64,000 nt of DNA from CAZAMP01 sp964486455 (lineage in GTDB: Bacteria > Eisenbacteria > RBG-16-71-46 > CAZAMP01): the NCBI GenBank assembly GCA_964486455.1, contig CAZAMP010000012.1, forward strand, positions 1 to 64,000. Reading direction: 5' to 3'. Position numbers and translations under genes: made by a program. Under the pieces are notes generated by a model. The model made no database searches, was not told where the DNA came from, and was given only the letters and a program-made list of their open reading frames with translations. Positions 1-8,821 of this stretch are shown one piece after another. Every line of letters begins with the position of its first letter. Within the stretch, counting starts at the first letter, position 1.

Positions 1-219
1 AGGGGTGGCGGAGCGACTGTGGGTACGCTTTACTGAATATGATAGGATTTCGTTGATTGCGCCGTCAGAGGCCGGTGCCGTCTGGCTCGAGGGGCCACAC
101 GGTAGACATTCGCGGCGTTGCCCATCTTCAGCGTGAACGTCTTGCCCTCGCCGAGCGGATCGGTACCGACCCCATTGTCGTGTAGGTGTACCGATGTGCG
201 TCCCACGAAGGAGGGCGAG

Positions 220-2355
220 ATGTCTCTTTCGAGATTCAGCGGGTCCCCGTTCCAGCTGGCCTACCTGAAAGAACTGACGCGACAGGGCCTGAAGCCTCTC
301 AGCCGGTATGAAGGCGGTCTCGATGATGCGGGGCTCACTTTGCTCCGGTCGGTGGGGCTCGTGACCGAGACCGTGGAACGAAAGACTCGATTCGGTCGAA
401 GCGTGTTCGAAACGGTCTTCTCGACCGGCAATCGCTATGCGGAGTTCTACGCGAGACGATTCAGTGGAACGCGCCTCACGCATTCACCGGAGATGATCCG
501 ACTCGAGGGTCAGCTCTTCGGCTATCCGTCTTGTTGCGTGGAGGCGTTTGCCGAGAAGCCCTACACGCCGAACGATCTGGCTCCGTCCGATCAGGCGATC
601 CTCTTCCACTGGGCCTGCCCGGGCTGCGTGGTGACGCCATCGCTGCTCATCGACTATCGGAGGGTCCATTCCGAGTGCGCCAAACTTCATGCGCCCATCC
701 CGCTCGTGCAGCGCGGTGATGGTTCAGCGCTGGCCCGCGCCGCCGGTCGGATGGCTGCCTCGATCGCGATCGTGGCGGGAGCGACGGGTCTGGCATCGGC
801 GGACGATCCGCACTGGCTTCCGGCGCCCGACGACGCGGACGGCGACTTCCTCTCGTTCGCTGAAGAGGTCTTGCGCGGCACCAGCTTCTACTACGAGGAC
901 AGCGATGGGGACACGGTCCCGGACGGCGTGCAGCTTAGCTTGCGTCTCCATCAGCTCATCGTGGACCCGCCTCCGGGCGTCGTCGTTGAAGAGCATCCTG
1001 TTTGGGGAGTCGAACAGTGCCACGTCTGCGGTGGTGAAACCAACATGGGTTTCGTGCGCGTCATCAATACGGCCCGCGGGCTCTCGCAAGACGTGACCTT
1101 CATGGCCCTACACTTTCTCGAGCACGGCTGCCTGCAGTACGACGGCACGATCCACCAAGGACGCACCGAGTTCGAGCGGCTCAAGCGGATTCTGCTTCCG
1201 GTCGATCCGGCTCACCTTCTACCGCCGGAGGGCGATGATCCCGACGCCGATGGGCTGCTCTCGGAGGAGGAGCCCATTCTCGGGACCGATCCCGGCGATC
1301 CCGACAGCGACGGCGATTCGCTTCCGGACGGGCCACAGATTCTGGAGGAGTTACTGCCGCTCATCGCGGCGCTTCCGCGCGAACCCGTACCGGATGCGCC
1401 GTATCTCCTCGAGGGCCAGATGGACGGTGTCGAGCAGTGCGAGGTATGCGGTCTCACCTTCGACATGGGCCATGTCGATATCATCAACCCGCTCGAGGAG
1501 ATCATGGTCTCGACATCGTTCGTGGGACTTCACACGCACGGTCACGGCGGGCTGGTCTACCAAGGTACCCATGCGGACGGGCGGCTGATGCCGACGGTCC
1601 TCAAGTCGGTGCTGCTGGGAAGCGGGAACTCGCACTGGGTGCTTGTGGAAGGGGACTCCGATGGTGATGGCCTCGCCGACTATGAGGAACCCTACTTCGG
1701 CCTCGATGAGAGCGATCCCGATCAGGACGACAACGGTATCCCCGACGGCCGCCAGCTGGCGGCGCTCATGTCGACGATCATCCACGGGCTACCGGAAGGA
1801 CCACTCGAGGACCAGACGTATATCGTTCACCACGCGGCCTACGGGTTCTACAACTGCCTTACGTGCGGCGAGCCGGTCAACATGGGCTACATCGAGGTGA
1901 CCGATCCCGTCGCCGGCCGGTCGGTGGATATCCCGTACTACAACCTGCACTTCATGGATCACGGCAGCTTCTCGACCGACTGGGAGGCGATGTATCCGCG
2001 CGTCGATCCGACCGAGATCGCGCCGGTGATTGGCGATCCGACCGTCGACGTGGACACGCCGACGAACATACCGCCCTTCGCGTTCTGGAACGCGCCGAAC
2101 CCCTTCACGCCGTCGGGGGCGACGGAGATCGTGCTGTCGATTCCACATGTGACGGGACGGATGACAGTGATGGTCTACGACAGCGGCGGCCGGCGTGTGC
2201 GTGATCTCTTCGACGGGGAGGCAACGGGAGACGTGATGCGGTTCCGCTGGGACGGTCGTACCGCGGAGGGCGCCGTACTGGGGGCGGGCGTCTATCACTG
2301 CCGGGTGAAGGTGGGGGATGTGGTGTTTGCGAGGAAGCTGACGTTGGTGAACTAG
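220..2355 (+). CDS. Membrane-anchored protein with DUF483-like N-terminus, three CxxC/HxxxHG repeats and FlgD-like C-terminus
   Basis: The start is the ATG preceded by GGAGGGCGAG; a TTG 102 bases upstream would add an unconvincing leader. The 711-residue product has three parts. Residues ~60-175 are soluble and carry GYPSCCVEAF and CPGC, recalling DUF483. A hydrophobic, signal-anchor-like segment follows at ~178-195 (AASIAIVAGATGLASA). The exported part has three repeats, each starting with CxxCG...NMG (C267, C407, C546) and ending with a His cluster (HFLEHG, HTHGHG, HFMDHG). Asp-rich thrombospondin-3/EF-hand-like linkers (DPDADGLLSEEEPILGTDPG) separate the repeats. The last ~85 residues are a FlgD/Ig-like module with the tail LTLVN. 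The repeat pattern suggests metal binding (zinc or similar) and the linkers calcium binding; both are inferred. No enzyme activity is recognised. The hydrophobic segment in mid-protein is odd and suggests a cytosolic head with an exterior body. Confidence 0.7.
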   Translation: MSLSRFSGSPFQLAYLKELTRQGLKPLSRYEGGLDDAGLTLLRSVGLVTETVERKTRFGRSVFETVFSTGNRYAEFYARRFSGTRLTHSPEMIRLEGQLFGYPSCCVEAFAEKPYTPNDLAPSDQAILFHWACPGCVVTPSLLIDYRRVHSECAKLHAPIPLVQRGDGSALARAAGRMAASIAIVAGATGLASADDPHWLPAPDDADGDFLSFAEEVLRGTSFYYEDSDGDTVPDGVQLSLRLHQLIVDPPPGVVVEEHPVWGVEQCHVCGGETNMGFVRVINTARGLSQDVTFMALHFLEHGCLQYDGTIHQGRTEFERLKRILLPVDPAHLLPPEGDDPDADGLLSEEEPILGTDPGDPDSDGDSLPDGPQILEELLPLIAALPREPVPDAPYLLEGQMDGVEQCEVCGLTFDMGHVDIINPLEEIMVSTSFVGLHTHGHGGLVYQGTHADGRLMPTVLKSVLLGSGNSHWVLVEGDSDGDGLADYEEPYFGLDESDPDQDDNGIPDGRQLAALMSTIIHGLPEGPLEDQTYIVHHAAYGFYNCLTCGEPVNMGYIEVTDPVAGRSVDIPYYNLHFMDHGSFSTDWEAMYPRVDPTEIAPVIGDPTVDVDTPTNIPPFAFWNAPNPFTPSGATEIVLSIPHVTGRMTVMVYDSGGRRVRDLFDGEATGDVMRFRWDGRTAEGAVLGAGVYHCRVKVGDVVFARKLTLVN

Positions 2356-2364
2356 TCGGCCTGT

Positions 2365-2943
2365 CTAGCGGCGCGCGCGCAGGATCGATTTCGGCCCGCT
2401 CACCGCCCTGCTCCTCGCGTCATAGAATCGCCACGGCTTCTCCGCCCACTCGCCCGCGTACGCGACGCCGATCCGTGGGGAGCGCGCGATTTTCGGTGAG
2501 GGGCCCGAACGATCGAGGATGTAGAGTGGGGAGCGGGTCATGTCCAGCCCGCCCAGCCCGCGATCGATCTCCATCACGCGGCAGAGGCGTCCCGGGCCGC
2601 TGCCGTTTTGACCACGGATGCTCGCGAACGGTTCGATCGCGCGGATCAGGACGGCTGCTGGAGACCCTTCCGCTTCCGTCACGACATTCAGGCAGTTGTG
2701 CATCCCGTAGATCAGATAGACGTAGGCGTAACCCGGCGGGCCGAACATCACACGGGTTCGGGGTGTGAGACCGCGTGACGCATGGCAGGCCTTGTCGCTC
2801 GGTCCGACGTACGCTTCGGTCTCGACGATGCGTCCGGCCAATCGCCGTGTCGGAGTGAGGTGGACCAGCGTGCATCCGATGAGCGCGCGGGCAACCTCGA
2901 GCGTGGGGCGGGCGTAGAATCTGCGTCCAAGCCGTCGCGGCAC
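2365..2943 (-). CDS. mpg: DNA-3-methyladenine glycosylase (AAG/MPG family)
   Basis: Base-excision repair enzyme that removes alkylated purines such as 3-methyladenine and hypoxanthine. The 192-residue length is normal for the family. Family hallmarks are visible: FYARPTLEVARALIG at the N-terminus, the active-site block GRIVETEAYVGPSDKACHA (ETEAY carries the catalytic Glu), RTRVMFGPPGYAYVYLIYGM with the DNA-intercalating Tyr region, CLNVV, and GPGRLCRVMEID. The start is GTG preceded by GAGGTAGGGA. It begins 3 bases after the stop of the exported protein upstream, so it is probably the last gene of the pgs operon, although the function is unrelated. The final ~20 residues (basic, RAVSGPKSILRARR) look normal. 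It ends 9 bases from the convergent gene, leaving no room for a terminator. Confidence 0.93.
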   Translation of the reverse strand: MPRRLGRRFYARPTLEVARALIGCTLVHLTPTRRLAGRIVETEAYVGPSDKACHASRGLTPRTRVMFGPPGYAYVYLIYGMHNCLNVVTEAEGSPAAVLIRAIEPFASIRGQNGSGPGRLCRVMEIDRGLGGLDMTRSPLYILDRSGPSPKIARSPRIGVAYAGEWAEKPWRFYDARSRAVSGPKSILRARR

Positions 2944-2946
2944 TCC

Positions 2947-3864
2947 CTACCTCGTCTGCGTGACCGCCTTCTCGGGGATGAGTGTGCGCAGCGACCCCGC
3001 TTGAGCGGTCGTGCAATCGAGACTGACGGTGATCTCGTGCTCGCCGTCGGGCACGTCGAGATACACCGTCTGGCCACGCCCGGGCGTGACCGCGGGTAGC
3101 TCCGGGTAGATGGCCGTGTGGCTCGCGCGCGATTTGAGCGTGAATGTCTGCGCCAGCTCACCGTCGATGTAGGCTTTGAGCGCATAGGCCTGCGTGTAGC
3201 CCCGCTCGATACCGAAGTCGAGTCGGCTGAGGATCTTCAGCTGAAGCGGTCCATGAAGCTGAAGCGTTACCGGAGTATCCACGCTGAAGCGATAGTAGGT
3301 TTCCTCGACGTCGCGAACGTGTAGGCGGCACGCCTTCTCGTATGTCTCCGGCGCGTACGAGACCCATTTGATACCGCTCGGGCGGCCCGAGCCTCGATAG
3401 AGCCTCACGGCAACCGCGGCACCCTCATCGGTAGGGGCGAGGCGCACCTTGTGGGAGCCCGCCGGGATCTGGACGAGAGTTCGCTCGAGGGTGCCGACGC
3501 GACCACCGCCGTCCCGTCGCCGGGCCTTTCTCGAGGGCGGTGCCACTTCGTCAAAGGTGCGGACCTCGACACCGTCGATCTCCAGCCGGAGCGCGTAGAC
3601 CGCCACGCTGTCGGCGGACTCGGGCGCGAAGAGATAGCGGCTGAGAACACGGATCGCGATAGGGCCGCGGATCCGAAACTCCACCGGCTCCGCCGCGGTC
3701 GCGCGATGATAGCCCCGTGTCTTTCCCGACACGCGGAGCTTCAATTCGCCCGCGTGGGCGGACGGCCGGATGCGACTGCTCTTGGCCGCGGCCGCTGCCT
3801 CCTGCGTCAATGGCGACGCCAGAGACACGAAGAGCGCCAACGACACAACTCCCCACCACTTCAT
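2947..3864 (-). CDS. Exported protein with two tandem related beta domains, pgs operon member
   Basis: A 305-residue protein starting at the ATG behind GAGGAG; a start 18 bases upstream is less likely. It has a signal peptide (KWWGVVSLALFVSLASPLTQEAAAA). The mature part is an internal duplication. Copy 1 (about residues 45-165) has EPVEFRIRGPIAIRVLSRYLF, YALRLEIDGVEV and QIPAGSHKVRLAP. Copy 2 (about 185-295) has TPVTLQLHGPLQLKILSRLDF, YALKAYIDGELAQTFTL and DVPDGEHEITVSLD. Each copy looks like a beta-sandwich. No catalytic motif is evident and the family is not recognised by name. It follows the pgsB-pgsC-pgsW-like genes directly, in the place where other species carry pgsA or a release enzyme. 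A periplasmic accessory role in polymer export is inferred from this position only. Confidence 0.6.
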   Translation of the reverse strand: MKWWGVVSLALFVSLASPLTQEAAAAAKSSRIRPSAHAGELKLRVSGKTRGYHRATAAEPVEFRIRGPIAIRVLSRYLFAPESADSVAVYALRLEIDGVEVRTFDEVAPPSRKARRRDGGGRVGTLERTLVQIPAGSHKVRLAPTDEGAAVAVRLYRGSGRPSGIKWVSYAPETYEKACRLHVRDVEETYYRFSVDTPVTLQLHGPLQLKILSRLDFGIERGYTQAYALKAYIDGELAQTFTLKSRASHTAIYPELPAVTPGRGQTVYLDVPDGEHEITVSLDCTTAQAGSLRTLIPEKAVTQTR

Positions 3865-3892
3865 CCGGGTCTCCTCTCGCAACCTTCTGATA

Positions 3893-5056
3893 TCAAGCTT
3901 GGGGTGACGTCACCGCGGGGATGACAAGCTCACGAGCCGCGCTGGCGGCCCGGTGCCGGGATCGGAGGACGCCAAAACAGAGAAGAGCATAGATCAAAAA
4001 GGCGGGAATCGCGATCCTCAGATCATAGACTTCCCGAAAGAAGATGTTGCCTTCGCCGACCGACGGGACGGTCTCCGGGGCGACGGGGAACCCGTAGTCC
4101 AGCGCAATTGATTGTACACGAAGGATATGCAGGATCGGGAGTCCACGACGGGCGAAGCGGTGGAGCGCCCCCCGCTGCGTCCAATTGTAGGGTTTGAGGG
4201 TCTCATTGATCCCGGCAGGGATCAGGTTGCCGTTGAGGCTGGTCCCGATGCTGGCCGCTCCTCCGCCGATGTTCACGTACGCGCGGATGCCATCGGCTCC
4301 GGCCTCACGATCGAAGATCTCGATGCGGGCATCGATCGACTCATCGAGCGTGGGGCGAGTTAGCGGCGGGACGCCGTTTCGTACGATCGCTGCCCGGAGC
4401 TTGGCGCGGCCGTCGGGGCTCAGCCCGCGGCCACGGTCGTTGCTCCCGCCGTAGGACGCGGCCACGGTGCGTGTCTGAATCAGATGCCGGGCGTTGAGCA
4501 GGCTCTCCATGTCCAGCCAGGTGAACTCCGGATCGTTCGCTCCCCACATGCTGGCGCCGACCGAGGCGATCACGATCGGCCGGAGATTCAGCTCTTCGGC
4601 CGACACGATGGCCGCGATGTTCAGAGCGGGGAAGGAGCCGGTCGTCCCGATGGCCACCGCGTCTCCCTCTTCGAGGTCCATATCGTGGTAGTACTGCACG
4701 AAGAGCGCCGCGAAGTTCGGGTTCACCGAGGTGAGCTTTGCCTCCAGGATGCCGCGGTCGGTGGTGGTCGGCGTGAACTCCTGTCCGATGAGACCGCTGG
4801 CTTCGGGATCGTTCTCCGGGTCCATCGACGCCGGCGTTCCCATACGGACCTCACGGATTGCCTGAAAGCAGGATTCCACGCGGGTCGCCGCAGCGATCTT
4901 TTCGTCCAGATGGGGTTGCTCTTTGAGGTGTCGCGTGGACTCGCTCAGGAGGTGGAGCAGAATGCCCAGAACCGCGAGAAGCACGAGGAAGACATCCGCC
5001 CGCCGCGACCAGGCCGCATGATCAGAGAGGAAGCGTCTCAAGAAGAGCCCCCCCAT
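3893..5056 (-). CDS. Poly-gamma-glutamate system protein (PgsW-like)
   Basis: A 387-residue membrane protein resembling the 'poly-gamma-glutamate system protein' family found next to pgsB/pgsC in species lacking a typical pgsA. It has an N-terminal membrane segment (ADVFLVLLAVLGILLHLLS), a large extracytoplasmic part with LIGQEFTPTTTDRGILEAK, AALFVQYYHDMDLEEGDAVAI, GTTGSFPALNIAAIVSAE and YVNIGGGAASIGTS, and a C-terminal membrane segment (IAIPAFLIYALLCFGVL). The ATG used lies 35 bases inside the pgsC coding region, so translation is probably coupled to pgsC; a more upstream start would overlap further. The biochemical role is not established in the family as far as I know; assembly or export of the gamma-linked polyglutamate chain is inferred from gene order. 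Confidence 0.75.
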   Translation of the reverse strand: MGGLFLRRFLSDHAAWSRRADVFLVLLAVLGILLHLLSESTRHLKEQPHLDEKIAAATRVESCFQAIREVRMGTPASMDPENDPEASGLIGQEFTPTTTDRGILEAKLTSVNPNFAALFVQYYHDMDLEEGDAVAIGTTGSFPALNIAAIVSAEELNLRPIVIASVGASMWGANDPEFTWLDMESLLNARHLIQTRTVAASYGGSNDRGRGLSPDGRAKLRAAIVRNGVPPLTRPTLDESIDARIEIFDREAGADGIRAYVNIGGGAASIGTSLNGNLIPAGINETLKPYNWTQRGALHRFARRGLPILHILRVQSIALDYGFPVAPETVPSVGEGNIFFREVYDLRIAIPAFLIYALLCFGVLRSRHRAASAARELVIPAVTSPQA

Positions 5057-5486
5057 GCAGGATGATGAGCGCCAGCCGCACGAGAACCGCTGCGATGGCC
5101 GTGGCGGAAAGCGTCTGGAAAACACCCTGCCGTGACATCCAGTAGGCGAGAAGTCCCGGGATGATGTAGCCGATGACCGAAAGCCCGCCGCCCGGCGTGA
5201 TGAAGGCCAGCACGTGGAAGCGTGAGATGAGCGAGCCGAAGATGAAGCCGAGCAAGACGGCGAAGACGAGGCTCCGACGACCGAAGATCAGGAGATGACG
5301 GCCGGCCAGCTTGACGAAGATCAACGTGATGAAGGCGGCGAGCAACGTGCCGACGATGCGCATGGGCTGCGCGAGATAGAGAGCGATGTAGCCGGGGACG
5401 ACGAAGCCGCCCGCCGCAAATCCCACCGCCTCGGTGAAGAGCAGGCTCGCCACCAGCCCCAGACCGATCGCCTCCGCAATGATCAT
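5022..5486 (-). CDS. pgsC: Poly-gamma-glutamate biosynthesis membrane protein PgsC/CapC
   Basis: A 154-residue, almost wholly hydrophobic protein, matching the usual ~150 residues of PgsC/CapC, which partners PgsB in the gamma-polyglutamate synthetase/export complex. Recognisable blocks are FTEAVGFAAGGFVVPGYIAL, the segment around AFITLIFVKLAG, and the central FGRRSLVFAVLLGFIFG followed by GGGLSVIGYIIPGLLAYWM. About four to five membrane helices are evident. The start overlaps the pgsB stop in an ATGA, a strong sign of translational coupling. The 3' end overlaps the PgsW-like gene by 35 bases. It lies in the same order as in the known operons (B then C). Confidence 0.92.
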   Translation of the reverse strand: MIIAEAIGLGLVASLLFTEAVGFAAGGFVVPGYIALYLAQPMRIVGTLLAAFITLIFVKLAGRHLLIFGRRSLVFAVLLGFIFGSLISRFHVLAFITPGGGLSVIGYIIPGLLAYWMSRQGVFQTLSATAIAAVLVRLALIILHGGALLETLPL

Positions 5487-6649
5487 CCGCCCTCTCCGCG
5501 ACCGGCGACATACTGGAGAATCTCGTGTCCGAGTCCTCCGATGTTGCCGATTCCCCCCACACGTGCGGGTCGCTCACCAAGATCGGCCACCCGATCGAAG
5601 ATCTCGGCGGGCCGCACCTTTCCCAACGTCACGAGGCGTTTGGCGGGGATCTGCCCTTCGAACTTTCTGAGCACGCTGCTGCTGATGTCCCCGACCAGCA
5701 TGTAGTAGTCGGCCGAGAAACCGCTCTCGACGGCTTCCGCGAACTGAAGCGATCGGTCCAGACGATCGCCGCGCAGATTGAGGAGTGCGACGGTGATCGC
5801 GGACGGTTCCTCACCGAGGCCGAGACGATTCCAGATTGAGATCGTCGATTCAAGATCATTCGCCGCAAATATGTTCAGGAATTCGATCGAACGGCCCTGG
5901 TGGAGGATGTTCCAACGCGTGCAGGCGCCGACGTCGGGCGTGACCTTGTACATGCCGCGAAGCGCGATGTCGTCTTCGATCCGTAGCGTTCGCGTCACCG
6001 CGAGCGTGGCCGCGACGTTCTCCTCGTGCTCGATGAAGCCGAAGCCATCCATCGCGCCTTCAGGCAGCCGATCGACATCGGCCATGTGCACCGTCGACTT
6101 CCGCTCGAACGCCACCTCGCGAAGCTCAGAGACGTTTCGTGTGGGGCCGAGAACGATGGTGCCGCCCCGCGGGATGGTGGAGGAGATCGCCATCGCCGCG
6201 TCGGCGACGGTGGGGCCCATGACGTCGAGGTGGTCCGCGCGAACGTTGGTGATCACGCCGATCGATGAGTGGAGGATCCGGTCCTCGGTGATTGCCTGCA
6301 GGTCGGGCCGGATCGCCATGCACTCCATGACGATCGCTTCGGCCCGGTCCCTTCGCGCGCGATCGAGCACGCCGACCTGCTCGATGATGTTGGGTGTGCC
6401 GAGCCGGATCACCGGCTCCTCGCGGCCGTCCGGATGGATGTAGCGAGCCTTCGAACCGGTCGTCTTCGCGACGGTCCGGAGGCCCGACTCGCGGAGCGCG
6501 GCCGCCACGAGGCGGGTCACCGATGATTTTCCCCGGCTCCCGTTGACGTGAATCCGGATCGGAACGGCGCTGAGCGCCCGCCTGAGTTTCCAGGCTTCGC
6601 TGATCCAGAGAATCAGGAGCAAGGCCAGCAGCAGAAAGAGAACGGCCAA
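5483..6649 (-). CDS. pgsB: Poly-gamma-glutamate synthase PgsB/CapB (amide ligase)
   Basis: ATP-dependent amide ligase (Mur ligase-like fold) that polymerises glutamate through the gamma-carboxyl at the membrane. The 388 residues match the family. The N-terminus is a membrane helix (VLFLLLALLLILWISEAW). Next comes the P-loop RIHVNGSRGKSSVTRLVAAAL, then AKTTGSKARYIHPDGRE, ECMAIRPDLQ, and the second ligase block SSIGVITNVRADHLDVMGPT. Later, VALLNLRGDRLDRS and the C-terminal GNIGGLG correspond to the family's closing motifs. The start is TTG behind GAGGG with 6-base spacing, the first of a four- or five-gene minus-strand operon. The divergent lipoprotein gene begins ~135 bases away, so both promoters lie in that gap. 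Expected product: capsule-like or released gamma-PGA. Confidence 0.93.
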   Translation of the reverse strand: MAVLFLLLALLLILWISEAWKLRRALSAVPIRIHVNGSRGKSSVTRLVAAALRESGLRTVAKTTGSKARYIHPDGREEPVIRLGTPNIIEQVGVLDRARRDRAEAIVMECMAIRPDLQAITEDRILHSSIGVITNVRADHLDVMGPTVADAAMAISSTIPRGGTIVLGPTRNVSELREVAFERKSTVHMADVDRLPEGAMDGFGFIEHEENVAATLAVTRTLRIEDDIALRGMYKVTPDVGACTRWNILHQGRSIEFLNIFAANDLESTISIWNRLGLGEEPSAITVALLNLRGDRLDRSLQFAEAVESGFSADYYMLVGDISSSVLRKFEGQIPAKRLVTLGKVRPAEIFDRVADLGERPARVGGIGNIGGLGHEILQYVAGRGEGG

Positions 6650-6784
6650 GACATACCCTCGATGCTATAAACGTTGCCCGACAATCAATAATAGCGCCGA
6701 ATCAGGGAAATAGCCAAGGTTGCGGCGGGGTCTGGCGCTCGGACGGTCTTTCCGGTATCATCCCCGCCAGGAGTGTAAGTACCT

Positions 6785-7303
6785 ATGAAGAAAGCATTAC
6801 TGGCAATCGCCGCTCTTCTGGCCCTCGGCGTTCTTCTGGCGATCGGATCCGGATGCTCGAGCCGGGTCGAGACGCCCGTCACGGAGGCCGATTCGACGTT
6901 CGTCTACCCGTCGAAAGAGCCCGGCGGCGTGAAGGCCTCGATCACGTTTTGTACGAAGGTCTCCAAGCGCACCGGGCGCCGGCGCGGTGTCGGCCAGGAC
7001 TTCACGATGAAGAGGAAGGCGAAGGTCCGGGCGCTCGTCGACCTGGAGAACACGACGACGCAGGACCACGCGACGCTCCCGTTCCACCTGGTCTGGCTCC
7101 GCCCCGACGGCAAGAGGATCTACAAGAAGCATTTCGAGCATGCCCCCGGCGATTCGATCACTCTGCTCCAGAGTTCCCTGTCGATTCCGCCCGAGAAGCG
7201 TGATCCGGGCACGTATTCGCTCCGCGTCTATCTCTTCCGCGAACTCATCGCCGAGAAGTTCTTCCGCGTTCATCCGCCGGCCGAGGCCGTCCAGGATACG
7301 TAG
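6785..7303 (+). CDS. Hypothetical lipoprotein
   Basis: A 172-residue protein with a classical lipoprotein signal (KKALLAIAALLALGVLLAIGSGCSS, lipobox SGC). The mature part is a single beta-rich domain: SITFCTKVSKRTGRRRGVGQ, an ATLPFHLVWLRPDGKRIYKK segment reminiscent of Ig-like substrate-free domains, then PGTYSLRVYLFRELIAEKFF. An AGGAGT sequence sits 10 bases before the ATG. I do not recognise a named family. It is transcribed divergently from pgsB and convergently towards an LVIVD lipoprotein, so it is probably a single-gene unit. A periplasmic or inner-leaflet surface role is likely; anything more is unsupported. Confidence 0.7.
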   Translation: MKKALLAIAALLALGVLLAIGSGCSSRVETPVTEADSTFVYPSKEPGGVKASITFCTKVSKRTGRRRGVGQDFTMKRKAKVRALVDLENTTTQDHATLPFHLVWLRPDGKRIYKKHFEHAPGDSITLLQSSLSIPPEKRDPGTYSLRVYLFRELIAEKFFRVHPPAEAVQDT

Positions 7304-7345
7304 CGGCGGGGGCCCGCTCTTCGGCTTCTACTGATCCTCCCATCA

Positions 7346-8419
7346 TCAGTTGGATTCTGGCAGCTGCAGCACGAGGAGCCCGTCCTCCTCATCCGCTACC
7401 AGGATGGAGCCGTTCTCGGTCACCTCGATCCCGTTGGCGCCGCTGGTTGGGTAGGTACCCACATGATTCGGGTGCCGGGGGTCGGAGACGTTCACGATAT
7501 GAACTCCGGCAGCGCCGGCCGCCAGGAACGCGTACTCACCAAACACGTCGAGATCGACGCAATCCCCATCTAGCTGACTTCGAGAAACGAGTGTTGGCTC
7601 GTATGGATCGCTTATCGACAGTATCGTCAGCCCTTTGTGACCGTCCGCCACAAAGGCGATGTCTTCCGCCAAGGCCAATGCAGACGCGTTTCCGGGCGTG
7701 TCGACCCAGGAAATGAGCTCGATTCCACCGAGCACGAGATCATGGACATCCAGTACGGCAAGCCCCATCTGTCCGTCGGCCACATAGGCCAACTCGTCCC
7801 GAACGACCACATCCTTGGCAAAGCCCTGCGTGTATGAAAACACGCCTCCGTAGTCCAACACACCTGGGTACTGCGGATTCGATTCAAAGATGCGGATCCC
7901 TTTCCAGTTCTCGGCGAGGAAGACGACATAGGGTTCGCTCGGGTCTTCAGCCGCCTGCACGAACAAGTTGCTTCCATTCACCATCGTTGTTCCTTGATTG
8001 AATGAATAGGCATTGACGGGATCGGTGACATCGAAAGTCAAGATGCTCTCCGTACCATCGATGATTAGGGCAACGTCTATTCGAGCCCCCTCGAACCTCG
8101 ATTCCACCACTTGAACGGACTGCGCAAACTTCACAGTATCCAGCCGTTTCACCAAGTATGGGGTCGTTGGACTCAACAGCCTCACGACGTGAAGACCGGC
8201 CTGACCTCCGGCCACGAACACGAAATCTCCCAACGCCGCCGCATCGTGACAGGTTGATGGAAGCCGCAACTGACCAGCCAGTTCGAGGAACGCTGGTGGG
8301 TTGGCGTCGGGTGAGGTGATGTCGTGGTCGTCATCCTCAGTGCAGGCGGCAAAAACGAGGGGGAGGATAATGAGGAGGAGAGCGGCGGGACGTTGAGGGC
8401 GATACGCCGGCCCGGCCAT
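7346..8419 (-). CDS. LVIVD-repeat beta-propeller lipoprotein
   Basis: A 357-residue protein started at the ATG behind AGGAGGAGCA. The N-terminus is a lipoprotein signal (PAALLLIILPLVFAACTED). It then has about six LVIVD-type blades, each with a 'V/A-x-G-x-x-G-L-x-V/I-x-D/N' signature: FVFVAGGQAGLHVVRL, AYVADGQMGLAVLDV, AFVADGHKGLTILSI, AFLAAGAAGVHIVNV and ILVADEEDGLLVLQL. The fold is a beta-propeller; function in this family is generally unknown, usually surface or secreted. It is a clear paralogue of the propeller half of the FGE-domain lipoprotein two genes upstream: blocks such as YVVFLAENWKGIRIFESNP and YTQGFAKDVVV have near-identical counterparts there. A ~400-base gap separates it from the acyltransferase gene, so it likely has its own promoter. 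Confidence 0.82.
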   Translation of the reverse strand: MAGPAYRPQRPAALLLIILPLVFAACTEDDDHDITSPDANPPAFLELAGQLRLPSTCHDAAALGDFVFVAGGQAGLHVVRLLSPTTPYLVKRLDTVKFAQSVQVVESRFEGARIDVALIIDGTESILTFDVTDPVNAYSFNQGTTMVNGSNLFVQAAEDPSEPYVVFLAENWKGIRIFESNPQYPGVLDYGGVFSYTQGFAKDVVVRDELAYVADGQMGLAVLDVHDLVLGGIELISWVDTPGNASALALAEDIAFVADGHKGLTILSISDPYEPTLVSRSQLDGDCVDLDVFGEYAFLAAGAAGVHIVNVSDPRHPNHVGTYPTSGANGIEVTENGSILVADEEDGLLVLQLPESN

Positions 8420-8821
8420 CTGCTCCTCCTTTCGATTGTCTCGAGAGCTCGCATACAAGGCATTTGAAGTCTCGCAACTCGAGAATCATACTCCGATCCG
8501 GAGTCGGTGTCGATCGGCCTCGCTGGCGGTGTCCTGGAGGAAACAGACCCGACGGTATGAGCAGAACGGCGGCCGGCTGAGCGGTGGCCCTCGGCACGGC
8601 GCAGTCACGATGCGCTTCGCCCTTCAAGCCACTCCTTCGTCCGGTTGACCCGCTGGCTCGCTGTTCCCAGTGCGTGTGGTGGACGGGTGTTCCGCTAGGC
8701 GACTTCGCGCAGAGCGAGTCGAGGATCACCTGGCGGAGGCGTCAGCCGACGGCGGGAAGCCGAGACGAGCGGGCGAGGAGCCGGCGGAATGCCCGTCCGC
8801 CACACCCCTCCCCGAAAGCGA
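8420..8821. other. 402-base intergenic region with a small dyad
   Basis: No credible gene is seen. Short open stretches on both strands lack ribosome-binding sites and protein-like composition. The only structure that stands out is a perfect dyad ACTCCG-ATC-CGGAGT at 8490-8504, about 70 bases upstream of the LVIVD lipoprotein start; it could be an operator or a weak hairpin. The region presumably holds the lipoprotein's promoter and the end of the acyltransferase transcript. Confidence 0.3.

Noticed and set aside
50..219. Minus-strand open stretch with protein-like residues before the first gene
   Set aside because: No start codon with a ribosome site and no recognisable family; it may be a remnant or chance, and cannot be supported.
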